Below are positions 49,375-61,600 of a stretch of 64,000 bases of DNA, in pieces. Made by a program: the position numbers and the translations under genes. This DNA is from Aphelocoma coerulescens (Eukaryota; Chordata; Aves; Passeriformes; Corvidae), in the NCBI RefSeq assembly GCF_041296385.1, contig NC_091019.1, positions 12,416,531 through 12,480,530 on the forward strand, read 5' to 3'. The first letter of the stretch is position 1. The number at the start of each line of letters is the position of its first letter. Under the pieces are notes generated by a model. The model ran no database searches, was not told the origin of the DNA, and saw nothing but the letters and a program-made list of their open reading frames with translations.

Positions 49375-52300
49375 GTATGTCCATGAATAATGCTTGAACC
49401 TTGATTTCTTTGACAGTAGTGTATCTATTTTTGTATGTTTTGTTTTACTTTCCTCTTACCTTCTTGATATAATGGGAGTATCTTTAGGACAACCCTATTG
49501 CTGAGTGTCTTCACTCAAGTTGATGAAATCAAGAGGCAGTGCAGGACTCATTCATTCAGATAAAGCTGTAGAACCTGTCTCTGAAGCTTTCCCACCCCCA
49601 AAAATGTGTTGCTTGCAGCTGTTTTTAGGTATAAAGCCTCAGTTCTGACCTTTGTGAGGAAATAATGAATAGTAGACAGTTAGAGGCCAAATGCCAACCA
49701 TATTTTGTTACCTTTTGCAATACTGCTTAAGTCAATTAAGTTTGTGAGAGCCCTAAAACAGTACTTAATCCAGGGGTGGCTGTAGACAGAAATTGCACCA
49801 TCTTCCTTAGCAATTCTGGTTTGTGGTCTGTGAGCCACAGCAGTCACAATGAATCCAAAAGTGTTGTTGTGGGCTGGGTTAACGTCACTAAGGGCAGAGG
49901 CTGGGCCTGAAGTGTGTGTATGCATGTATCTCTGCTATTTATCTGTTACATGTTTTCTGTATATCAGTCTGTCCTAATGCATTCACCTATTTTCTGCCTT
50001 TTCCCAGTCCTCAGCCGTGGTAACAGCCATGCAGGCCTTAAATCACACCATGTAATACACACATTATTTGTTCTGTTGTGAACGTGCCTGATTGATTTTT
50101 ATTAACCCATTGGCCTCTAGCTAGCAAAGCACACACAACATTCCGTAATATAAAAAAAGTGGACACCTTGCTGGCATTTAATTCATGTCAGTATTGGACC
50201 TATGTAAAATCAAAGCTGCAAAAATAAATATATTTTATGTGGTGCACACACAGTTTTGATAGCCAAATAAATGTGGGTTTTTTAGCAACAATTGCCTTAG
50301 ACACAGCAAATGAGATTTATTTTCCAGTTTGGACACAAGTTCTTAGTCATTGAAGAGAAAATGGAAGGGGTTTGCTGGAAAATGATCCTATCAAAAGAAA
50401 ACTCAAAATCCAGGAATTGCATTTCTGTGCTAGCAGAAGCTGGTATAAGATCTGTTTTGTCTTATTTTAGAAGCTGCTCAGACTTTTTGTGCTGGTCTCC
50501 AAGATGCCTAGCTCAAAATGTGCTGTCAGTAGGCCTACTGGCATTTTACAAGCAAAGATGATCCCTACCAATTTCAGATAATGCGCTTAAACCTATAGTC
50601 CCAAAGAAAGACTTGTTTTTTAATAGTAGTAATCCTTTAATTGACTGGGTGTGGAAACACCACAGGGTCTCTTCTGGGTTCCCTGGTGAGAGGCTTTCTG
50701 TACAATCTGCTTTTTTAAGAAAGCCCTGTTATAAAGCTCAGTAAGTTTTTAATCTATTCTTTGAATAGATGTAAAGCTACTGTGCTCAACATATGTAATG
50801 GTACAAATGCACTTTATGCAGTGGATATTAAGAGTAAGTATTGGATGAAATAAGAGTTAAACAGAAGCCATCAGAAAATTTTGTCCCTTGGGAGAAAAAG
50901 TGTTTTAGGACTGTATATAAAGAAAACATACTTGTTTTGGGAAGGGGAATAGAAGATAAGAATATAGATGCCTTCATCTTTATCAACATTTGTCACCTAA
51001 GATGTTTAGAGAAGGAGTAAAGCTCCAGTGTTTCTGTGTCTCTCAACCCCTGATGCCTTGTCCTTTGGGCTCCAAAGTAATTCCAAGTGTCCTGCAAGCA
51101 CATGTGACGTACTTGTAATATTAAAATATTTACTAAGAGTACTGTTTGCTATCCTGCTTTTCTGAGCACCTGAGAGGTGAATTAGACTGGGAATAAAAAC
51201 CTCATGCAATAGCTGCCAAATGTGTGATCGTATTACAGCACATAAAAGTGCACTGAACTGTACCTTATTTAGACTAAAGCACATTAATACCTTCCTTGAA
51301 ACCTTTTTTTGCAGTGTAAGGTATTTACAGGTAGTGAAAGTGTTCTTTCTTCATACTCCCGGAGTTTTAAAGCTCATTTGATTTAATAATTGTTTATTTC
51401 AACTGAAACTCCTATAGCAAGCTTGTAGTAGGAGGGGCTGGATCTAATTTTAAAACTGGAAAGAAGTACTTCAAGCACAGAAATGATGCTTGGTAAAATA
51501 GGGCAAACATTTAAGAAAAGCTACCATCACAATTTTAGTTTAGGTTACTTTTTGTGACTAACCTTCTGCATTTAGTTACATTTAGATCTGCAATTAGTTA
51601 CAAGTAGTAATTGTAACTAATTACTGCCTTGGAGAGAACTTAAGGAAAAATGTTATCTCTTTCTTTCTGTTGATCTTTTGAAATATATTTTAAATAAATA
51701 AAATATGCTAATTTCTCTCAATGTAAATCGAGATGGAGTAAATATATTCAAAAACATCAAACTTCTGATACTTTTTACCTCTTCTCTCGTTATTATTCTC
51801 TCTTATTTATTATTTTAAACACTCAGGCATGTTTTTTCTTGGCCTCATAATTCTGCATATTAATTTATTTTTTTATTATTAGTTTTTTCATTTGTCTTAT
51901 TATGAAGATTTTCCATTAAATTCCTAATATATATTTTAACAACTGAAATCTTTAACAGAAAGAATAATTTTCAGCTTGTTTTCCTTTTTTTTAATGATAT
52001 TTTATGTTATTTTTCTCAAATGCACATGTAATTTTGCTCTAACACTTTTTCTGGAATTACAGGTTAATTCACTGTTTAACATTCCATGTCTGTTCAACTT
52101 ACTTCTGCCAAGGTGAGGTATTTGAAGAGAAATGAGAATATAATTCGATCCTCAGTCTTGCATGCTATAGCATTGCAAGGAGGCAAGGTTTTTATACTCT
52201 AATGATAAATATGTTAAGAGATGCAGTCATTTTAGAAGTTATTGATTCTATAGGAAGACACTGGGTTTACAAGTCTGATTTGGGAAAAAGTTTCAATCGT

Positions 52301-52497
52301 GCCAAAGAATCAGCAGGAAAATCCTTTTATGAATGTTATGTGCATCTTAATTCCATTTCAATCAACATTATTTCCTGGCTATCACTGCAGTTGGGGTTAG
52401 CAAAAAGAGAAAATTCTTCTGTTGGGGGCGCACATGGTACAAACTCTCTGCATTCTCTTTATGTACAGAGATGGGGCATTATTCTTGATTGTGTTGC

Positions 52498-52634
52498 AGA
52501 ATCACAAAATCAGAGAACCACAGGATCGATGAGGTTGGCAAAGACCTGTGAAGTCACTGAGGCCAACCTATGACCCATCACCAGCGTGTCAACCACACCA
52601 TGGCACTGAGTGCCATGTCCAGGCTTTTTGAAGA
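52498..52634 (-). repeat. CR1 LINE 3' end fragment
   Basis: On plus it reads AGAATCACAAAATCAGAGAA, then GATGAGGTTGGCAAAGACCT, then a block with ACCACACCATGGCACTGAGT and GCCATGTCCAGGCTTTTTGA. This is the reverse complement of a CR1 3' region, about 137 bp, with its sense strand on minus. It accounts for the end of a plus-strand open frame at 52,202-52,573. Confidence 0.88.
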
Positions 52635-52639
52635 AGATT

Positions 52640-55600
52640 TCTGACATTACAGAACTAAATAGAAATGTTCTCTTTTTTCTATTTTTTTTCTGCCACTCTT
52701 ACATTTCATGGCAAAAACAGAGACTTCATAAGCTGAAAGAAGTTGGGGAGGGAGGAAAAATGAGTGCAAAGGAAGAGAGAAGCTCTCAGAGTAGAGTGCA
52801 GGGCTAAAGGGATAGAATTGGTTTAGTTTTATATTTGGGTAAATGAAATCTAGGTTAGTGGTTATATTTTGGTAGGGGGTTTTTTGAGTATCTATAACAG
52901 AAGGAAAACAAATCGTAGTGGATCTTAAATCTTCTTCTCTTCTGTTTCTGTCCCCCAAAGTGCTGTTCATCTCACAGAGAGTTACCTGGACTAGATACAC
53001 AACTCCTCTGCAGCCACTTCTTGCCATGCCAGGCATTCAGATGCCTGTGTTTGAGGTCAGCTCTGGTGTGGCACAGCCACATAACTTTTAGTTAGACTTC
53101 TGTGAAACACCCACGTTGTGAGACAGAGCTGTGAGAAGCCTCACCTCCAGCCTCACACCTCTGCCTGCTGGCTCAGGAACTGCATTTAAACCAGGGCTTT
53201 GGATTCCTGGCTTGGTCTGGCACCTGCCTCACTGCTACAACCTTGTCAGGCAAGCTGGACTCTTGCCCAGCTCTGCCCCCACTGCTGGCCCTGCTTTGCT
53301 GTCCCTGTTTGAGCAGTGGGGACAGTGTTGGTGAGGCCACTGCCCTGCCTGCTGTGCTGTCACCCCCCAGGCCTGGCTGGCCTTCCTGCACGGAGCAAGG
53401 ACAACTGGAAATGTGACATCTTCAGACAGGACGTATTTTGAAGCTGAGAAAGCCCTAGAAACATTCCTGACTGCTTATATCTTTAAACCTCCTTGTTTAT
53501 TAGTCAGCTTGCTGGTGTGCCTATTGTACCTGTGTGTAATGTGCTGTCCAGTCTCAACATATTCTACTCCTTTCTAATCATGGAGGAAGAGTCATCCTGG
53601 TCTCCTGCATTGTTGTAAACAAAATGACAAATAAACAAATAGTAAATGAGCCTGGACCATTTGGTAATTTAGGTAAAAGCCTCTGTGAAATACACGTAGG
53701 CATAGAAAAGAAAAGCATTAAGTCCAAGGTATGTTAGGCCGTAAATTATGAGGAAAAAATTAAGTTTGATGTAGTGAGTAACCATCCCCATTCTGTGCTA
53801 TGATACCAGAAGTCTAAGTGAACAGGAACTACTACTCTGGATGTTTTTAAGTCCTATTGACTAATTTAGGGGAAATCCCTTACAAATCAGCATTTTAATT
53901 AAATTTTTAACGTAAAGCTTTTCAATATAAGCATAGTTGATTTAATATAGATATTATGTCTTGTGCATGTATTTTCAGATTAATCATAAATTTGTTTTCT
54001 GAAAGTTGGAATTCTACATGTTGAAACATGAACTTTTTGCGTGCCAGAAAGGTGAATTTTTGAACTATGCTGCTCTTTGTAGCTGTAGAGAAGCAAAGAA
54101 GCTATGTAGACACGTGCCTGTTTATGAATGTACATATTGCTTGGAGGAAATGCCTCAATTTGTATTAATTTGAAATTGTTTGTGGAACTTACCTGCAATT
54201 GGTACTGTTGTCCTACCCTTAAGTACTTAATTGTGGTCATCTTTTATGATTCAGCCCTGGAGCCTGCAATAATTAGCCACGTTTCATCTGTCTCTGTGTC
54301 CATCTGTCTTCCTATCATCAGGAACATATTCTTGCTACTGGCTCCTCATCCATTGCCAACCAATCTCCCTTATTTCTCCCCATCTAAATAGGTTCTGGTC
54401 AATATGCCATACCCAACTGCCTCATTTCTTTCCTTATTTCACTGACCACATTGATTCATGCTTCATCTTAAATTATTGAGTTGGCAGGTGAGAAATTTGA
54501 AGCCAATATCACTGTATTTGAGTGGTTCATGGCACCATCAGTATGACCTGGATTGTGTTTCATTTCAGTCAACAATAAGTCATCTGCTGGTGTGTATAGG
54601 AGCTGTTGTATGCTGTGTTTTACTCCACAAGCACTTTTCAGCTCTGTGTTAGACACAGGAAAGCAAGAGAGATCTGATTTGCAGTCATACATCTTTGAGA
54701 AGGACACATCTGCTCTGGTGTTTAATAACTTCCAGCTGTCATATAGTTTACAGTCTGTAAATGTTTTCCAAGACATGAATCAATTCTCTTTTCAGGGAGA
54801 TATGAATAGATTGCAGGATAGGTGTTGCTATGCATTCTTGACATTCTGAAAAAGCACGTGTAATCAGTAAAACTGCTGTGTGTACCCTCTAAATCTTGAG
54901 GCAAAATTTGTAATTCTGGTCGTAAGTTTACATTCTGTTTGAAATACTCCAGCAGAGGTAGCAAATAAAATATTTTCATGAACACCTGCGAAAAAAACTC
55001 TCAATTTGTGCTCCTGGGTGTAATTGTTTTTATGTTGCCCATGCAGTAGAAACAGCAGAGAGCTGATAAGTTGTGGCTTACTTGTGTCCATAAGCTTTTT
55101 TCAGTACTCCTGTGATCCATGGTCTGGTTTTAGGAGAAATTCCCACTGAACCATTCCTTTTCATTTTGAATATGTGTGGTGGTAGGCTAGATTCCATTTT
55201 AGAAAAGTGACTTTTTAAAAGGCCCTCTGTCAATGCAGGGTGTTGCTTTCAGATTACAATTTTCACATAAAAGTTCTTTATCTACCAGCTCTGCAAACTT
55301 GCTCTGGTTACCTGGAGTCAAGGTTGGGCAACCTTCAGTAGTAAAGACACATCAGACAGGATGGAGGTACCAGTCACAAAAATTGCTTCACACTGCTTGC
55401 AGACCTGGGGCACTAATTAACAGTTCTGTTAATGATACACAAGATAAAGCAGCCAGGTAAATAGATGAGACTAAATGCACCGAGAGCAGAAGTTTATGGT
55501 AGGAGTGCACTACTTCCACAGAAACACTTCTCTGACTGCATTTCCATTTTAGTCTTATTAGTTTAATTAGACATGACAATTTTGCCATTTGAAAATCTGC

Positions 55601-58600
55601 CTGACAGAAAATGAGTAGGGGTGGGAAGAACCTCACAGAAGGAGGGCAGGATAAAGGCAGAGCAGGGTACAGGTATTCCCTGGCAGATGGAATTTTGGAC
55701 ACACAGTGTGAGTCAAAGCCATCAGGGGCCTTAAGTCTCCTGGATTCCTTCAGTCCTGCTAATTCCACTCCTTAAGTGTGTGGGCAGCAGCAAGCAAGGA
55801 GACACTTTGCTGTTGAAGAAGAGGGAAAATCTGCTGGGCTTTACTCAGAGCCACATGAAAAGAAGGAAAAGCTGCTTCTTTGTGAAGTTACTTGTCACTG
55901 TCCAAGCATGCTATCCTCTGTGTGTGCTAAACCATTTGTTTTCCATGCATCACGGCTCTGCAGCATGGGAAATAGCATAAAAACTGATATTACAGTCTTA
56001 ATGTGTGAGGAGACTTTCTGACTATTAGCTGAATTGGCATGGATTTCTTTTTCTAGTTCACTCCCTGGACTAAAGGCAATTAGGGAAAACAGGATCACAG
56101 TTTATTTTTCTCACAGGTTTGTAATAGGTGCTGGGGCTTATCTGCTGGTTGTTCATTAGATCAGGGTGTTTTGGCAGAAGCTTTTGTGTCTTACAAAGGC
56201 TGTGCCATATGGGATCCCAGCTACCCTGACTTTGGAAAATGCCCCTAAGTCTTACACAGCAACAGACTACTGACACATTGCATTTTATACCTGCCATGGT
56301 GCTCAAAAAGCATGTTTTCCCAAACCTTTATGGACTGTTGAAGAAATATAATGCCCATTTGAAGCAACATTGAAGATGTTTCAGATAGACCTACTGTTTG
56401 CATCACAGCTGGTTAGAGAAGGATCCCTGTACATCTGCCATCTGCCAAAGATGATAATGTGGTTTGTAACTGGCATTTCTTATTAATATTGTAGGCAGCA
56501 AACCTTGCAGATAGGGCAGGAAACAGAAATAGGACTCATGGTCTGATCCTGACTGCTGGTGTTTTGTGCAGTGCTGGGAAATTGGCTTAAGCTGTCTGGC
56601 CTACTGACTTCTTACAGTGTGTAATCTGAATAATTTTGTACTGCTTTGTCATCCTCTGGTGGGGGGAAAAAAAGCTGTATGTCTGTGTAAAAACTGCTGT
56701 GATGAAAAGCTGCCTATGAACTAAAACAATTAATGCCCTTGTAGAAAAATTCAATTGCATCTTCAAAACTTCAACCTGAAGTGAGCCTCACTTATAAGGG
56801 GAAGGGGATCTTGACGATATTCCTGCTTATCATTTAGTTCCTATCATCATTGACAGCAATGTTGACTGTGACTCTGCCTGCTTTTATAGTCAGTCAATAT
56901 TGCTGAGCTCTGTGTTAGAAGAGAGTGAAACAAAGGTCACTGCCTTCCATGTGGGCTCTCCAGCAGGAATTTCTAACAGCCCCTTCCCTCAAACAGCACT
57001 GCTTTCCCACAGAAACCTGCAGAGAGCAGAGAACTGCTTTAGAGCAGTTGGTATTTAGACTGCAGTTCAAGGCTTTGAGATTCTTCACCTGGCACTGATG
57101 ATATCTCTTTGTAGCTCGAGCTCCACAACCCTAATGAAATGTGCCAGAGGAGCTGTCTGTGAAGCAAACACACACCTTGCTTCTTGCTGTGGTGTTGTGG
57201 TGCACTTAATGCCATGTGGTTATCTTGGGTGATAATGTATTTGGTAGAGAGAAAAGACCTCTGTGGTGATAGCAGAGAGAGGGGCTTTTTGCTGTGAACT
57301 CATGTCCCTCTGCTTTTTGCAGCTTTTTGTCTGTTGGTGAATTTTAAAGAAGCCCTTGAGGATTTGGCACAGAATAAAAGCAATGTGCTGGCTTCCCTAG
57401 CACAGACTATCCCTTCACCTTCCTGCACACCCAAACCTGGGGTGTGCTGCCTGTTTTTCTCTCAGATGGACCAGAGAAGGAACTCTCTTAAGGCACAGTG
57501 AACTGGAAATTATTAGTATTCTGAGAGTCCATTTCCCTGACATTCTGTTAAAGATATTTCTGTAAAATTCTCTCCAACCATTACAGATAACTAACATTTT
57601 ATAATTGGAGCCACAAGCAGCTTAAATGGTTATCCAGCATTGTAGTACCTCATGCAGACTGATCTTCAGAAGCCATCAGTTTGTTCTGATGGACTTGGAC
57701 ATACCTATGAGGAGTAGAATACAAGATGGATTTAGCTACCAATTTCCTTCTGAGCATTGCTGAAACTTCCTTGTCAAACTGGCAGTGTTCTGCCTCTTTT
57801 CTGTGTTTTACATGTAATAAGTACATAATCTGTATGAGGGGATACTGTTATTTGGAAATCAGGAGTTGATTTATATTGTTTACTTATTTGAAAAATCTTT
57901 ACATCTATTTTTGCCTAAAGTTCTGATATAATGAAGGATGCTTCTCTTCAGTATAAAATCCTGCCAGGACCTGAGACCTGCCTTATTTGCTTTTCTACCG
58001 TCAATAATTTTACTGCCACCAATTATGTACCTTTTTTATCAGAAAACCTAGTGTAAGAGATAGTTTTGGCAGTGCTACCATTTTCATGGTTTTATCATGC
58101 AATAAAGCTTTGTTAGCTGCCTTTGATGATTCTGGCATAGACTATTACATGGTAGAGAGGGGCAAGAGCACCTGGAGCAAGGAGGGTGAACAGGAAGTGG
58201 AATTCCTGCCTAGAGCAGGCACCTCACACTGCACAGGCTTTAACACTGCTCTTACCAAAGGCTCTTCAGTGCAAGCAATAACCAGACAACTCAACAGCTC
58301 CATTTCTACTGTTCTTTCCAGCCTGGGCCATTATGACTCCCAGGCAGAGGTCAGGTAAAGCCCCTGTCTTGCTCTCACAGCTGGGCCCAAGAATTACAAC
58401 AGATACACAATGGAAAGCAAGTAGACAGCCAGAGGGAACTTCTCCTTCAGCCTGGGTGGGAATTGGGCCTGATGTCTGTCTGTGCAGTGGCCACACAGCA
58501 TTAGCTGTGCCAGAAACACAGATTTGTATAGGCATTGCAGAGACAGCATCACAGCAGAGCTCTTTAGGTAGGGGCAGTTTGGCTGTGCTCTTGCCCTTTT

Positions 58601-61600
58601 CTGTAGCTAGTAGGTCAAGAAGGCAGCTAGAAATAACCAAAAGCAGTAGAATTTTACTTTTACTGGGTATGAGTTACTAAGCAGATAATTTTGGTATCTT
58701 CAGCACATATATTCAATCCCTCAGGTCTGTTCAATGTTCTCAGTGCTGTCTGCCCTTGAGAAGAGCTGGAGATATTTGAGATCTCTGTGAGTGCTGAGGT
58801 GTTTGAGAGCTAGCCCTTAGTAACTGTGTTGGTCTATTTCCCTTTGCTCTATTGAAATGGCCTCCCTCTTTCTACAGGCTGGGGTAGCTCAGGTGCAAGC
58901 ACAGACATATGGCTGTGTTAAGTGTCCATGGATAGATAGATCCTCTTTGGAATAATTGCTTGCACTATATTAAAATAAGAAGTGGGCTGGAAAATTAAAC
59001 AGTGTGTGAGAAGCCAGTAGTTGATCTGCAGTAGAGCTGTGTTTGTTCAGGTACATTTTAGAATAACTTCTGGGCTGTAAAGAGTTCAAAACAAACTCTA
59101 AAATCTGTTGTGCAGGAAATAGTAGTGGTAAAAAGTTTATATGGGGTAACGAGTCCTGACTTTGTTTCAGAGAGTTCTCCAGTGTTTGTTCATGAGTCAT
59201 TGCAGAATAAACCTCTGAATGTTTTGCCTGCTCAGATTGTTATACCCTTCCAACCTCCTCAGCTTTCCATACGTGTGATAAGTCAGCATCAGCATTTTGG
59301 ATGTTTCTCTTTGCAGTGACAGCTGCAAGCTGGGGACCTCTCTGTGTTGGTGCCACAGCTTTGCTCTGTAACCCATAACCTCCCTGCCAGGCTTTGTACA
59401 GTCCTGCCTCCTGTACCCTGTCCACATAAAGCTCTCTGCTTGATTTCTTTTTTTGGCAGCCTTTGGATCCAGAGACCTACTTACAGCTGGGAAGGCCTGA
59501 CTTGCTGGTTTACTTGATCTTATTCTGATGTGCAGGCATGTGCCTGTGGATCAAGGATAGGCTCTGTGATCTGTAATTGGCATCCAGTTTTGTGGAAGGG
59601 GAAAGGTTCAGGCTCTGAGGGCTGTCTGGGTTTGTCTTCATCTGATTGAAACAATGAATGTATCTTGGTTTGTTATTACTCCTTGAGCAATATTATGTCC
59701 CCAAACTTACTTCAAGCACAGAAAGATTCTCCAGTATGAACAAGCTCTGGGAATTTCTTTTCTGGTAATGTTTGGTATGAGACTTAACCAGTGACGAATT
59801 CATCCATTACCAATCCTCTACTAACCCTCTTGGAACATGACAATTATCACTTCTAATATCACATAAACATTGAGTTACGTTCACAAAAGTTTGTCATCTC
59901 TGCCTCTTCCCTCTTTGAGCTGGGGAGAAGCAAAGAAAAATCCACTGTTATTGAGGAGGAGGAAGAAAGTGGAATTCCCCTTTCTGCAGCAGCTGCTGGT
60001 ACCGAGTGAAAAAAAGTTGATGGCTGCGGGGCCAAGCTGGCTGCTGCTGGCTAGGGAAGCAAAGCTTTGTGTGTTTTATGGGGACACACAAATACCACTT
60101 TACCCACTCCTCCCGTGTCAATTGAAAGTGGAGAAGTCTACAGAGTACCTCAAATCCCTGACATTAAAAAAAACAAACGGTGCTAAGCCCATTTTCCTTG
60201 AAACCCCATCCACAGTGGTGTTATATTTTGTGTGGCTTTGTTAGTGTTTAAGGGGCAGTAAAGCTATAAAATTGTTCTCCTACTTCGCATTTTTGGAGTG
60301 ATAGGATTTAACATGAAATTCTGGTTTGTTTCACGCTTTGATAGCCCGTCCGAGTGATTTACACAAACTTTTACAGAGGCACCACCATCTCTGGGGCTTT
60401 GTTAGGAAGCCAAATCGCTCCAGGTGGCTTAGACAGATGCTCGCACCTCGGCTACGCCCTAGTTTGTATACTGCTTTAATAGTTACTAATTACCTATTCA
60501 ATGTCATTACCACGTTTCTGGTTTTGGCACAGAGCTACAGAGCAAGTTACAACAGTCACGCAGAAACATCGCTGTGTATTCTGCCAACGCCAGAAAATAC
60601 AATTGTTAGGGTGCTTGCAAGGTATGTTGAGCAGTCAGTGTGTGTACTCAGCTCTTAGGATGTGTGTTTGTTTTGGGCTTGCTGCATTCTTTGGGATTTG
60701 CTTCTTGACTGGAATTGAAGAGCCTGAGTGCTTACTTCTTTCTAAGTGCTAGAGAGCAGATCAGCTTTGGAGAAACTGCGTATTTTTTTTTACAGTTTGA
60801 GATCACTCAGTGGAAAAAAATGAAATCTCCCTGATTTCCTGGGACGTTCTTAAGAAATCTGTGAATTTTCAGAAGGTGTATGCTGAATATTATTCCAAGT
60901 CAAAGTTACCAATAAATAAAACAAGAAAACCCCCAAACCACAAATAACTCAGTTGCTTATATTGTTAGAAAATATTTATTGTGGAAGGAAATAATTCTTA
61001 ACAAGGTATAAATGAGACTAAGATTTTTTTTTTTTTTCCTTTTCATTTATTCCCCTGATCCTGCTGTGTATGTGAGACCCATTTCCTATCAAGGTTTTAA
61101 ACCCTGTTAATTCCCTTGTTCCTACTCCTTTCTGAGAAGTGGTTTGTAGTGAATGTCCCGTAGAGGGAGGTAATTCCAACAGGGCTAAATATCTGGGACA
61201 GAGCTCCCTGTTAAGGCAAATACTCCTGGTTTTGGTGCTCAGCCCTGTGGGTATGTGCCAGAGCTGCTCTGCACAGGGTAACCACACATGAAATACCTTT
61301 CCTTGAAGATTGGGTAGAACTTCTGCTCTGATTAATTGTACATCTGCAGCAGGAAGTTTTCCTGGCACAGGATGATTAGTGGTGCAATTTGTCTTGGGAG
61401 CATTGCTAGAATGATAACAGACTGGTTTATTTTTATAAAAAGCAACAGCGGGAGCACTTAAGAGGCTTTGGCTGGCTTTGTTAAACAGAAAAAAATTATA
61501 GTAAGAAGTCAACCAGTCCCCCTCTAGTAAGATCTTATCTAGAGTGGAATACTTAATTTTTACATTTAAATTGCTGTTTGGTTTTCAGAGTTCACTTCCA

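Larger units (their letters stand above)
46112..52490. other. Non-coding region, probable intron
   Basis: AT-rich DNA with no recognisable protein domain. It contains a CR1 3' end at 46.9 kb, a zero-length-exon splice motif at 48.16 kb and a single plus-strand exon candidate at 49.31 kb. The last two would fit an intron of a long plus-strand gene. Confidence 0.5.

Noticed and set aside
52202..52573. 123-codon plus-strand ORF
   Set aside because: Its last third reads antisense through a CR1 fragment and the rest has no recognisable domain.
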